Shown here in pieces: positions 41,935 to 53,125 of a stretch of DNA of 64,000 nucleotides (the stretch's first letter is position 1; each line of letters starts with the position of its first letter). The stretch is from assembly GCA_032717465.1 (NCBI GenBank), contig CM064732.1:24760229-24824228 (forward strand). Reading direction: 5' to 3'. The notes under the pieces are model-generated. The model had not been told where the DNA came from. It was given only the letters and a program-made list of their open reading frames with translations, and did not search any database. The translations under genes and the position numbers were made by a program. This DNA is from Coenobita brevimanus. Taxonomy: Eukaryota > Arthropoda > Malacostraca > Decapoda > Coenobitidae.

Positions 41935-43012
41935 TCCCTCCTAGAAAAAATAAAAGCATGATAATACAGAGCCAAATTCAAAATCCGTTCATTTCGATAT
42001 GTCTGCACACACTGCCTTTACAAGACTGGAGGTCATAGACAGCCAGAAATAGAGACAGAGGAAAACAGTTTCAGAGTTGACCTGCTGCATACACGAAGGA
42101 CCGTGAGTAACGGTCAACTCTTAAATTCGAGCGGTTCACAGAAAAGAGATGAGAGTTCGCTAGGCCGTAATGGTGGAGGGATGCAAAAATACAGTTCAGA
42201 GGAGAAGAGACCATTGATGTAGCCTAATGACAGAAAAGAGATAAAGATGCAACAGCTTGGAAAAGAGATAGAGGTTGTAAGGAGCCAGAGGGCAGAGGAG
42301 AGTTAATCAGACAAAAAGCCTTGGACTTCACTTTGTTGAGAATAACTGTATATGGGGAGCCTCCCCACACATGAGAATTGTACTTTACACAGGAGTGAAT
42401 AAATCCCGTGTATAAAGTGTAGGGTTAAAGAAGTCACAGAGTCGACTAAACACGCCTAATCTCTTGGAAGTAGATTTTATAAGCGAGGTAATAGGATCAT
42501 TCCGAGAAAAATCCCGAGAGAATGAAACCTCAAGTATGTTAAAAGATGATGCATGATTGAGTTGGGTACCATTAAAAATAAGAGGATATTCCTGTCGTAC
42601 ACTTTGAAGGCTCGAAAGATGTAAGAACTGAGTTTTTGATGCATTAAAAACAAGATTACTTTTACCCCAATCAGAGGTATGAGCCAAATCAGACATTAAG
42701 TGCGCCATAGCCTTTTCCTTCATTTACTGAAGTAACGACTGGAACAGACGCTGCAGGACACGGATGAAAAGGTGAAGAGTGGAGTCATCAGTGTGTGAGT
42801 GAACAAGGTTAGATGTACAGCTTACTAAGAAGGTCACTGATAAATAAAAGGAAGACAGTTGATGATACGACAGAGCCCTGAGGAACACCTCTATTTATAG
42901 CGCTAGGAATGGACGTCCACAACAGCAGCTACAGAACGAGCTGAACTGATGTTAGAAATGAAGGCACAAATAAAATGACAGAAACCGAGAAAGGGCAGTT
43001 TGGAAATTAAAG
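41935..43012 (-). pseudogene. J2: jockey-like LINE RT fragment
   Basis: The minus strand enters the RT at LISKLPFLGFCHFICAF (~42,965-43,012), passes RSVAAVVD and GLCRIINCLPFIYQ-type text where the GVPQGSV..LFINDLL block should be, and THTLMTPLF in place of YADDSTLH. The best open part, 42,385-42,723, reads AMAHLMSDLAHTSDWGKSNL, FNASKTQFLHLSSLQSVRQE and SFNILEVSFSRDFSRNDPIT. The C-terminal part reads YNSHVWGGSPYTVILNKVKS and SFVYAAGQL, to about 41,935. It aligns with J1 at 28,700-29,745 over its whole length. Endonuclease and RT fingers are absent, so it is 5' truncated, as expected for an incompletely copied LINE. Confidence 0.82.
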
Positions 43013-43580
43013 ATGTATCCAGACTCGATCACAAGTTGTGAAAATGATGCTGTTGGTTGTGTCGGAAATATAGGTGGTTATGGTGAAAATATTGGAATCA
43101 TTTGTATTGAAAATATTGATATTTGTATTGAAAATGCAATTGGCCGTGTTGAAGATGTTGGTATTTATGCTGGTAATGTTGTAAATGGTTGTGTTGAAAA
43201 ATGCTGGTCATATTTGCACACATGGTGAAAACATTTTGTGGTTCTGGTGGTAATGGTATTGGCTGTGTTGAAGATGTTGGTATTTATATTGGTAATGTTG
43301 TTAGGTGCTATGTTGAAAATGCCGGTCTTAGTACTGTTGAAAATATTTGCACTTATGGTGAAAACATTCGTAGTTGTGGTGGTAATATCAGCAAATATGG
43401 TGAAAAATATTGGTTATTTTGAGAACATATGCATTGGAAATATTGAAAGTGATAGTTATGAAAATGTTAATACATACTGAGGCGAATGTGGTACTCCCTG
43501 TGTCGAAAAGTATTGGTAGAGGTTGTGACGAAAATGGTGGTAATTATTATGTTGAAAATGTTGGTAGTTAGTGGAGGTTG
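43013..43580 (+). repeat. Degenerate tandem DNA with GAAAATGTTGGTATTT-type words
   Basis: Words such as GAAAATATTG, GAAGATGTTGGTATTTATGC, GGTAATGTTGT and GGTGAAAA recur at 6- to 30-bp spacings (43,030-43,570). The open frames (71-80 codons, rich in Gly/Asn/Val/Ile) come from this pattern. It starts exactly where the J2 truncation point lies. Confidence 0.6.
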
Positions 43581-44525
43581 GTGTGGCGTGACCATCATCT
43601 AGAGAGTGGATCATCCCTTGACCAAACACCATCTCCAGTGTCCCTCATCTATCCTCTCCTCTCGTGTACTCACTTCCTCTCTCTTCTCCTACACTCACCT
43701 CTTCTCTCCTCTTCCTCATATTGTGTTCTCGCTTCCCCTCTGCTCTCCTCTTCTTTCCTCTGCCCTCCCCTTCGTCCCAACATGAGATCATCCCTTGGCA
43801 AAACGCCTCAAATGTCCATTCCCTCTCCACTCTTCTCTTTTCTCTCTCCATTCTTTCCTCCTCCTTGCTTCCTCTTCCTTGTTTTACTTCTTTTGTTCTG
43901 TTCCTTTTTCCCGTGCCTCTGCTTTCCAGTCTGCTCCCTCTATTCTCTTTCTTTTCTTTTCTTTTCCCTGCCTTTATCTCGTCTCACTTCTGTTCTCTTG
44001 ATCATCATTTTTTGTCTTCTCTTCTACCCTCTACTTTCTGCATTCCTCCCTGCATCGTCTCTTCCTCTCTTCTCTTCAAATGTCTTTCCCTGCTCTTTCT
44101 TCTTCTCTCTCCTTCTCTCCTCTCTTCTCCTCTCCTTTTCTCTTCTCAATTCTCTTCTTCCATTCACTTCTCTTTTCATCCCTTGTTTTCTCTTTTTTTC
44201 TCTTCTTTTCCCTTTTCTCCCCTTCTCTTCTCTACTCGTCTCTCCTCCACAAAGCTCCTGTCATCTTTATTTTTTCCTCTCTCTTCTCATATTTTTATTC
44301 TTTTCCTCTTCATCTCTACATTTCTTTTCATGTCCTCTCCTGTCCTATGAATATTTTCTCTTCTCCTCCAGTCAACTTTTTTCTCCTCTCTCATATTCTT
44401 TGTCAACTCACTCTTTTTTTCCCCTCTCTCCTTCCCTTCTCTCTACACTTTCTTCTGTTGCATCCTCGATTCCATGTTGCCATTCTCTTCTCCCATGGAT
44501 TCCCTATCTTCCCTCTCATAAATTC
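43581..44525. repeat. Pyrimidine-rich tract
   Basis: About 900 bp of C/T-rich plus strand (TTCTCTCCTC-type words) giving a 319-codon Ser/Leu/Phe/Pro-rich open frame with no motif. This is a composition artefact, not a membrane protein. A short R-like or satellite word (GGATCATCCCTTGACCAAAC, 43,610; ATCATCCCTTGGCAAAACGC, 43,787) occurs twice. Confidence 0.7.
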
Positions 44526-45002
44526 GCCGTGATTTAACCTGAATATAAAACTGGAGTATGTTCACGGCCACAAAAGAAGTAATATTATTAAGAAAGAAAA
44601 ATCCACCTCTGTTGCGATGGTTATTGTCAGTCTAATAATCGGTATGTGTCACCTGTACACCTTGGTGATTTGGTTGTGAGCTCTAGTCACAACAGGTTAG
44701 ATTAACACACCACAGTTTGAATCCAAAAGGTTGTCGAAGGTATTTCTGTCATATGAACGTTGCAGGTGACGTAAGGTGGTTTTTACACTCCAAAGGATTT
44801 GGATTATGTTGCCCTTATGGTAGCTTACCCAAGGTCCTTCCTTCATTTCAAAAGGAACAGTAAAATGTTGGCTGGTTTTACCTGTTAGCGACGCTCACCA
44901 GTTTCACGGAAGGTGCCGTATTACTGCCGCTGTTTTCAAAACTGTGTAGTCGAATTCATATGCTGTGGCTGTGAATGGACAACGCGTTACTGTGGCTACC
45001 TC

Positions 45003-45043
<41 letters not shown>

Positions 45044-45155
45044 CAATATTCAAGAAGAGAAAGGAGGAATAATGAAACAGGCAAAGGTATAATGATGACC
45101 ATGATATTGATAGTTAAAAATAATCATGTAAATTGTAATCTACTTACTGTAGGCC
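44526..45155. other. No gene recognised; (GA)18 at 45,006-45,041
   Basis: Mixed DNA with one GA microsatellite just before the tail of element R3. Confidence 0.55.
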
Positions 45156-46680
45156 TATCCATCTACAGCCAGACGCCTCAATCCCGCAAGGGGTGGCCAC
45201 AAACAAATCTCCATGTCGCCCTGTCCCCTGCCATTTCGTTGCTCTCCTTCCAACTCTAACCCCCCTCTCTCATATACCTCTCTATTATATCCCTCCATCT
45301 CATACTCGGTCTTCTTCTCCCTCTCTCCCCCACCTTCACCTCACTCACATAGATTCTCCTAGTTAGTCTTTCACTATCAAACAACCTTAATGTATTTCTC
45401 GTATCGTTTTCAATCACATCTACATCCACACCAAATCGATCCTTCACTTCCTAATCTGTCCGTCTGTCTCTCCATGGAACTATACATGCTCCTCGCAGAT
45501 AAATAATTTCCATCGTTCACACTCTTGACTTGTGTCTTTCCAACATGGTCCAAGCATCTCTTCCATATATCAGAATAGGGATCACAATACTGTCATATAA
45601 GGACCTTTTTTACTTCCTTATTTAATTCCGTTTCTTATAAATGCTTTCAATGAACCAGCAACCACTTTTCCCTGTTGTACCCTTTAAGCACTTCATCCTC
45701 CAGACATTCATTCTTGCTCATTGCACTACCCGAGTACTTAAATGCACTCACATTTTCAATTTTCTCTCTATCCAGACTCACTGTGCAATAAGTGATTTCA
45801 TTTCTTCCGAAGAGCACAACTTTACTCTTCCCTACATTTATCTTAGATTCCATGTCTTACATACCCTTCCAAACTCACCCAACAAGCCTTGCATTGCCCC
45901 TTCATCTTCGCTTAACAATTCAATATCATCTGCAAACAACAGAACACGAAGTTTCCAAACGCTGCCCTCTCTCATTAGGGCCGCTTCAACATCCACTGCC
46001 TTACCTTGCATCTCTTTTACATCTCCATCCATATACAGATTGAACAACCATGCAGGAATGACATCTCTGTTTCAAGCCAACATTCAGAAAGGAAAATTCG
46101 CTAAGTTCACTATCCACACGCACTGCAGCCCTAACACCCACATGCATACTCTTCATGGCATTCAACAGCTTCCCATTTACTCCGTATATTTTTAATATGT
46201 TCCACATTCCTTGTCTGTCCACTCTGGCTTATTCTTCCTCCAAATCCATGAAGACAGCATACACCTTCTTTTCCTTCCCTAGAAACTTTGCCACTAAACA
46301 CCTTGGAACGAAAATCTGATCTACATAACCACAAGCCTTGTTGAAACCTCTCTGTTCTTCCCCAGATAATCCCTGTTATTTCCCAAACTCCGTCAGTAAG
46401 TATCCAATCTTATACTTTCCCCATTACACCAAGGAAACAAATGTCACTATGAATTCCACACATTTCTTTTTTCTCTTTTTCCTTTGTTCAGGGGAATAAT
46501 TATACCTGGCTTCTAGTCCTTCGGGACTACCTTCCTCACAGGTTAATATGCACATCTCCCACATCCATTCTACTATTATCTCTCCCCTGTGCTTCAGCAT
46601 TTCATCACACATTCCCTCCATTGCTATGATTACCCCATTTTGATTTTCTTCATTACTTCCATTACTTTCACATACTTTAA
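45156..46680 (-). mobile_element. R3: 5'-truncated family-R copy (RT to 3' end)
   Basis: Minus strand. It enters in the RT fingers near 46,680 (VMEVMKKIKMG-like) and shows EERSPEGLEARYNY near 46,500 (frame-shifted WKLG..V region). The palm contains RQGMWNILKIYGVNGKLLNA (~46,160-46,220). The active-site box LLFADDIELLSEDE (~45,905-45,945) has both Asp retained, followed by the C-terminal region and 3' UTR. The 3' end is GGCCACCCCTTGCGGGATTG, then GGCGTCTGGC, and a short TAGATGGATAG tail near 45,156. Frameshifts are frequent. The plus-strand open frame at 45,641-46,195 is an antisense shadow. Confidence 0.85.
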
Positions 46681-47645
46681 GTAAAAACAGTGTTTGTTAA
46701 AATAGCGTTGTAATTACCATAATGTCTCGTTATTCTATTCTCGCTACATCCAGATGATTCTGTTTTGTTTATGTGGTAGAAAGAAGCTCCATTCACCCTC
46801 TTGGTACCAAAGCTTATGGTATTTTATCCAGTTTAGGACAAATGTCTCACAATAAAGTAATTAAGAAGGATGGATCAGTAGTAATATAAGTACCACATTT
46901 CGGGCGATATTATTAAAACTGAGAAAGCGTAAGTGCGGATTTATCTTTTTGTTTTTTTCTTTTATTATAACTTGTGAAGCATGTTACTAAAATATAAAAT
47001 GTTTGACCAATCTTTTTCATCGCTAACCTCACTTGGCAGTGTGGGATGCAGGTTGATTTTATCTAATAATTTACCGGTGGTTCTTAGATGACTGTCCCCT
47101 TTTAGGGTTTACTCGTACTTACACTTTCATGGTTTCAGTTCATATAAGGCAGCCCATTGTAATTCGTCCTGTCTTTCCAAACAGTTCATTTGGGCAATTC
47201 CGTCCTGTAGAAACTGCTTTCCTCTACAAATCAGTCACTTTAATTTTGCACATTTTTTTTCGTTTTTGAGCATCTTTCACGTGGCTCAATTGTAAACTAT
47301 GGCAACACTAGAGCCTCACATACTTTCTACAGTATATTTTGTGATTAATATCATGTTCAAGTGTTAGTGTATTGTTTCAAGCCAGCATTAAGGAAAGAGA
47401 GATGACAATTTTACATATACTGTAGAGTGAACAATTTATACTTATATGTTTGAAGTAAATAAATTTGGTCTTGGGGAGAGATCTTCCAAATGTTTTATCC
47501 TTGACTGACGCTTCTGCAGTTAAATGTTACCATTAATTTTATTCAATACAGTTCCTCCAGCATTTAAAATGGGGACCAGAATCAAAAACACAATTACGAT
47601 CGATTTCTTGTCGTACGGTAACTGTAATTTCTCTCCCAAAGGAAG
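46681..47645. other. No gene recognised
   Basis: AT-rich DNA with no open frame above about 60 codons and no repeat I can name. Confidence 0.55.
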
Positions 47646-47835
47646 ACACTGAGAAGAGAGACCAGAGATGTTTCATGTTTCTTGTCCCTATCTCTCCTCT
47701 TGCTCACGCTTCTCTTACTTCATTACCTTCCCTTTCTCTTCCCCTTCCCATGTTTCCACCTCTTTCTCCTCTTCCACTTCCTTCCACGTTTCCCTTCCAT
47801 CCTCTGCTTCCCTTTTCTTCCTTGCCCTACCTTTA
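47646..47835. repeat. Pyrimidine-rich tract
   Basis: C/T-rich plus strand leading to the tail of R4. Confidence 0.6.
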
Positions 47836-48262
47836 TCTATTTGTCATTGCCAGACGCCTCAATCCCGTAAAGGGTGGCCACAAACAAATCGCCTACATGT
47901 CGCCTTGTCCCCCGCCATTTCAATGCCCTGCTCCCAGCTCACACCCCCCTCTCTCATATACATTTCCATTCCATCTCTTCAACTCATCCTAGGCCTCCCC
48001 CTCCCTCTCCTCCCCTCCACCTCACTCACATACACTCTCCTTGTCAGTCTCTCATTCTCCATCCTCTCCACATGTCCAAACTACCTCAGTGTGTTTCTCC
48101 TAACGCTTCCTTTCATATACACATCTACACCACAATGCTCCTTCACTTCCTTATTTGTCAGTCTGTCACTCCATGTGACTTCACATGCTCCTCTCAAATA
48201 ATTCATTTCCACTGCCATCACTCTTGACTTCTGTCCTTCCAACAAGGTCCAAGCTTGCCCTA
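47836..48262 (-). mobile_element. R4: short 3' fragment of family R
   Basis: Minus strand. About 400 bp of the RT C-terminus and 3' UTR (for example LRWFGHVEGM-like text near 48,060-48,090), ending in GGCCACCCTTTACGGGATTG, then AGGCGTCTGGC, at 47,851-47,882. It is adjoined by an imperfect TCTA-type tail (TTATCTATTTG). It is cut at about 48,262 where pyrimidine-rich DNA begins. It may once have been joined to R5 (49.8-51.3 kb), which lacks exactly the 3' half, but the middle RT part is in neither. Confidence 0.8.
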
Positions 48263-48597
48263 CCTATCTAGCCTTTTCATCCTCACACTCCGTGCCCTTC
48301 CCGCTCCTCCTCCACTCTGTTTCTCTTTCCATCTGTTCCTCTTTCCTCTTCCTAAACCCATTTTCCTTCTCTCCCTTCCGCTTCCTTACACCATCCTCGT
48401 CATTTCTCCCTTCTTCCCACTCCCTTATCGTCTTAATTCCCTAATTCCTCCCAGCTTTTTCACTCCTTCCTTCATACAGACTCCCCTTTCCCCATACTTT
48501 CTCTTTTCCATTTTTTTCTTTCATTTCCATCATTCCCTTGACTGCTTTTGGTCCTCCCAATCGCCCCCCCTTCTAATATATCCACACCATCCGTCTA

Positions 48598-48664
<67 letters not shown>

Positions 48665-49063
48665 ATTCTGTCTACTGTATCTATCAATCAATCCATCTCT
48701 GTCTAGCTCTCTAGCCATTCATTTATCTATCTGTTTGTCTTCCTTTTTCTTCCCCCCATCATCTTTGCCATCTTCTCTCTTCTATTTTCCTTCCCTCCCA
48801 CTCTCTCCTTATCCTCTCCCTCCTCCCATTCTGTCCTCATCCTCTCCCTCCTCCCACTTTCTCCTCGTCATCCTCTCTCCTCCCACTCTCTCCTTATCCA
48901 TTTATTTCTCCCCCTCTCTCTTCCTCTTCCCCTTTATCCTTCCCCTCTCTCCCCCCCATTCCCACTTTTCTTCCCCTCTCTTCCACTCATGGCCTTGATC
49001 ATTCGCTTCCTTCTGCCTTTCCCCTCTGTCTTACATACACCACATTACAATCTCTCTCTCTCC

Positions 49064-49115
<52 letters not shown>

Positions 49116-49300
49116 CTTTTTCCTTGTCTTCCAACCAATCTACACCTCCCTCTATTTCTCCACCTCACTCTACTCCTCGACCTTCTTCTTCTACCCTTCC
49201 TCCTCCTCCCTTCACTTCTCTTTCTTCCATTCCTTCTACACCCGCCCCCCTTCACTCTTCCACCTCTACCACTCCACTTCTCTCCTCCGCTGCCTCTCTC
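48263..49300. repeat. Pyrimidine-rich tract with embedded (CT)n and a 28-bp minisatellite
   Basis: Nearly 1 kb of C/T-rich plus strand with a CTGT/CT microsatellite at 48,595-48,661 and a CT/CTGT microsatellite at 49,049-49,112. At 48,794-48,906, four units of 28-29 bp each begin CCTCCCAYT (starts 48,794, 48,822, 48,850, 48,879). The 247-codon and 152-codon open frames are composition artefacts. Confidence 0.75.
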
Positions 49301-49549
49301 ACTAACTCACAGCAGGGAAGGTGTAGGAAAGCTCTGCTGTCCCGTTGTCTGCTTTGTAATCAGAATACCTTACCAGAGAAATTACATAGTGTTATAGCGC
49401 CCTGTGACACGAACCAGCACAAGCCTCTGATCCATGCCACATTTTAAATCCATAACACGCTTCATACGTAATCCGGATTCAGACTGAAATTAATTACAAA
49501 GTTCGGAATTTATGGGATACTAACAAAGGGTAAATGTATTTTTCCCACC

Positions 49550-49552
<3 letters not shown>
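49301..49552. other. No gene recognised
   Basis: Short mixed-composition segment between the pyrimidine tract and the GA/spacer array. Confidence 0.6.
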
Positions 49553-49607
<55 letters not shown>

Positions 49608-49664
49608 CATTTATTCGCACTCAATGACGAGAGAGAGAGAGAAATCCATTCATTCGCACTCAAT

Positions 49665-49718
<54 letters not shown>

Positions 49719-49782
49719 ATTCATTCGCGCCCAATGGAGAGAGAGAGAGAGAGAGAGAGAAATACATTCATTCGCACCCATT

Positions 49783-49826
<44 letters not shown>
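49553..49826 (+). repeat. Higher-order array: (GA)n blocks separated by a conserved ~26-bp spacer
   Basis: GA blocks at about 49,553-49,602, 49,629-49,643, 49,670-49,714, 49,736-49,761 and 49,786-49,825 are separated by AAATCCATTCATTCGCACTC followed by AATGAC. Spacer variants are CATTTATTCGCACTC, CATTCATTCGCGCCC and CATTCATTCGCACCC. Four spacers are present. The array abuts the truncated edge of R5, whose first bases (ATCCAGCATTTCACC) resemble the start of the spacer. Confidence 0.85.
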
Positions 49827-49828
<2 letters not shown>

Positions 49829-51345
49829 AGCATTTCACCACACACTCCATCAATTCCTGTGGCTTTACCCAGTTTAACTTTCTTCATTGCTTCCACAACT
49901 TTCATCCTACTGATATCTTCCACTCCTCTCACATCCCTCTACCTCACAGCCATTCCCCAGCCACTTACACTCGCATCACTTTCATTGTCCATGTTCTACA
50001 ATTCCTTAAAGTGTTCTCTCCATCTGCTCACTTTTTCTCTCTTCACTAGTTATCTACCATTTTTATCTTTCACTCCCCGACTAACTTCTTTGCCACCCTG
50101 TCTAACTCTCTTCACCTCTTGCCAGAACATTTTCTTACATTCCCTCCACTTTACTCTCAGATTCCTTCCAAATTCCTCGTACTCTCTTACTTTCTCTTAC
50201 CGATCTTTTCACCTTTCTTTTCCTCTCTACATGTAACTCTCTCTTCCGTCTCTCATCCTCTTCCACACCCCTGTTTCTCATTCACTTACTATGTGATTTC
50301 TTCTTTTGTGCCACAACCTGTCTCACCTCTTCATTTCACCACGCTGTTCCTTGCACCCTCTTTCGTCTTTTCTTCACCCCACACACCACCTCACATATTG
50401 CACAGATTTCTTCTGTGAATATCTTGCACACATCTTCCACGTCTCCGATTTGCTCCAATCCACATTACACAATCGCTCCTCGACTTCTCTCTTATATTCT
50501 GCTTTTTTTTCCATCCTCTTGTAATCTTTCCACCCTCCTTGTGTAAACTACAGTACTTCCTCCTGTCCTTGCCTTCTTCTAGTTTTCCATTTCACTTGGA
50601 CCTTGATTCTCACCAGCACTAAGTAGTGGTCAGAAAGTCTGCTCCCCCAAACTCTATATGCTCTTGCATCCATTACACAACTTCTCATCCTTTCATCCAC
50701 ACACACATAATCAATCATTGCCTTCCCTTCATTCGATTCACCACCCACCCTTCTCATCACTCGCCGCCTATACCTATAGATCATTTTGTGTCTGAAAAGG
50801 GTATTGGCTATCACTAACCCCCTCTGGACACAAATGTCCACTAAAGCACTGCCATTCTCATCCATCTCTACAGGCACACCCCACTCACCAACTGCTCCAT
50901 CCACCTTCACATTCCTTACTTCTCCATTCATATCTCCAATAAAAAAACACTCTCTCATTCCTTTCAAAATTTTCCATGCACACTTCCATATTTATACAGA
51001 ACTCTTCTCTCACTCTGCTTGCACATCTTGCGGTGGCACTTAGACGCACATAATCCCCCACATTTGTAGTCCAACTTTCAATCTTACCCACACTTGAGCC
51101 AACTGATCCATACTCTTATATTCTCCTTCCTTCTGATACTCACAACAATACACACTCCTTCTTTTGCCCTCTCATTCTCACGTATGCCCGCGCATATACC
51201 CCATCTATACTCCCATTCACCCTTGTCACTCTTATTAACAATACTCCGAATCTGCCACTGGTGGAAATTCAATTCATACTCCCATTCACCCTTATCACTC
51301 TTAATAACAATACAGTACTCCGAATCTGCCACTGATGGAAATTCA
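49827..51345 (-). mobile_element. R5: 5' half of a family-R copy (endonuclease and linker)
   Basis: Minus strand. The endonuclease shows FFIGDMNGEVRNV, GSALVDICVQRGLVIANTLF, MIDYVCVDERM and SDHYLVLVRIKV (50,548-50,967). The N-terminal portion, 50,885-51,345, is frame-shifted. The linker runs from 50,540 to 49,830 and ends in the RT N-terminal boundary (KVVEAMKKVKLG-like text near 49,880). RT and 3' UTR are absent, an unusual 3' truncation for an element copied from its 3' end, so a later deletion or rearrangement is likely. The endonuclease catalytic motifs GDxN and SDH are intact. Confidence 0.83.
51208..51345 (-). repeat. 69-bp tandem duplication within R5
   Basis: TACTCCCATTCACCCTTRTC begins at 51,208 and again at 51,277. 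The units continue with ATACTCCGAATCTGCCACTG and GTGGAAATTCAATTCA / ATGGAAATTCAGTTCA. It lies at the N-terminal side of the endonuclease (protein text EWEYELNFHQWQIRS and repeat). Confidence 0.85.
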
Positions 51346-52723
51346 GTTCAATTCTCCTTTTTGGGCAAAAATAAGAGAACCTTAGGTACGCATCCACAAT
51401 GTACCACCACAGACTTTAGAGCAACTTTTGGCTGATTATAACTCCTTTACTGTCGTGACCTAGCCTTTGTTTAATGACTGATACTAAAAGTGATATTATT
51501 AATGTTTGTAAGGGTTATTCGAACTGAAGAGATACATAAGCCATCACTAACCTGTACACATGAATAGTTTCCTCTAGCTCAGCCAATACCAGGGGATCGT
51601 CCAGTTGTTACCCTGAACGTGCCAGTAGATTTCGTCCGATTTAAATGAGATTTGGCACACATTAGAGATAATGATGGGTACCTAACAAAGTGAAAATCGG
51701 TAGTATTAGTTTTCGAATCAGTTTCAGAGGTAAACTGAACACCATTGCTAAAAATAGATGTAGTCCTGAAAAATGCCTTGTATCATATGTTTTTTCGTGT
51801 TCACACAACTCAAAGAAAGTGTGTCTTGAACTGAAAATCGGAAGTTTGTGATATCATGTCAAATTACGACAATAGATGATAAGGAAATTAGGTCAAATCA
51901 GTTCCTTCCTAGTCAGATTTTGAAGAGATACTGTGCATGAACGTGATGCAGCATAAAAATTGGACGAATTGAATTTACAGAACTTTTTACGTGCTTTCGA
52001 CTGGTATAAAAGGATCCTCTTACGACCAATAGTAAACGAGCATATCGATCTCAATGGTTGCTAAATTACATTTCGAGAAAATAGCCCTCAAGGTTTCCCC
52101 AAATTTGAAAACATGTGTGTTCGAAAGGAGGGGAGTAGAATACAATGCTTGGAATACTTTACAGAACATTTTATGCCCTTTCGATTGGTATATCAAGGGA
52201 CCTTGTACATCCAATAGTTACCGAGCTTATCGAGACGTTTGAGAACACATTGTTGCCAAGAGGTGTACTGAGAAGAGCCCAACACTTTTATGAATTTCAT
52301 CCCAAGACTTTCTCTCAGCTGAGAATAGTTCTTACGACTTTCTGAGGAATGTTTATTAATATGACCCCAGACCACCAGGGGAATCAGGTGGATCTGACCT
52401 CACCTCAAGTGAGTGATTTGTGGGAAGGGTGGGAGAGCAACATCAGTTGCTCATAGGCATGTTGCCACACTGCCTGAGGATTTAAACAATGAAGCAGGGT
52501 TAATATTAGTCTGTTTCACAACCCTACTAATTCAAATGTACTAATACAAAAGCTATTATTTCAAAGTGATATGAATTAATTACTTATGCAACTACAGAAA
52601 ATTCCGACAAAAATAATTATGACTAGAAACCCTCATGACAAGCATCTGAGAAATATCACTACAAAACTATAAAATATTTGAAAAATCACTATTGCACAAT
52701 ATGGACAGGGGTCATTAATGTGA

Positions 52724-52728
<5 letters not shown>
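51346..52728. other. No gene recognised; ~184-bp imperfect duplication at about 51,970-52,260
   Basis: TTACAGAACTTTTTACGTGC (51,975) and TTACAGAACATTTTATGCCC (52,159), with the following CTTTCGACTGGTATA and CTTTCGATTGGTATA, form two old units (CCAATAGTAAACGAGCATAT and CCAATAGTTACCGAGCTTAT follow each). The 51,600-51,760 text (GATTTGGCACACATTAGAGA) may belong to the same dispersed repeat. No protein is recognised. Confidence 0.5.
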
Positions 52729-52782
<54 letters not shown>

Positions 52783-52800
52783 CTATATATATATATATAT
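52729..52800. repeat. (TA)n microsatellite with GTATATATC interruptions
   Basis: TA runs at about 52,729-52,773 and 52,783-52,800. Confidence 0.95.
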
Positions 52801-53125
52801 AAACCTATATAAGTGAAATTCAAACTCCAGTAATCCTGTGTTGAAATATAGGATTCATTGTATGCTGAGATTTTCTCATTAATAAACCCAACCTTCTCAG
52901 TTCAGTATACTGACCACTCAAGTCTGATGAGGAAAAAGATAATTATTGTAAGACGAAATCAAATCAGTCATAGAAACAAGGGAAGCGCAATGTGGGTGGC
53001 TTTGATCATTCAAATTTTGAGTGGGAAAATTTATGTGAAGAGAAAGAAGGGAACAGGTTGTTATAACTGATACATGAAATCATTTTTAAGTCAGACACAG
53101 ATTAAAAAAAAACATGGTAATTAAT
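52801..53125. other. No gene recognised; possibly decayed upstream part of LINE C1
   Basis: The 70-codon plus-strand frame at 52,858-53,070 has no motif I recognise, but it lies just ahead of the C1 endonuclease end. Confidence 0.35.

Noticed and set aside
43013..43480. Gly/Asn-rich repeats resembling a structural repeat protein
   Set aside because: Three overlapping frames all look repetitive because the DNA itself is repetitive; no conserved start or signal peptide.
43578..44537. 319-codon plus-strand open frame, Ser/Leu/Phe/Pro-rich
   Set aside because: It lies wholly in pyrimidine-rich DNA where stops are rare, with three overlapping open frames of the same kind; no motif or domain.
45641..46195. 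184-codon plus-strand frame
   Set aside because: Antisense to the R3 reverse transcriptase.
48255..48998. 247-codon open frame rich in Ser/Pro/Leu
   Set aside because: Composition artefact of the CT-rich tract and its microsatellite.
49553..49826. GA blocks with spacers as a CRISPR array
   Set aside because: Here the conserved part is the spacer and the variable part is a GA run; eukaryotic context and simple-sequence nature rule out CRISPR.
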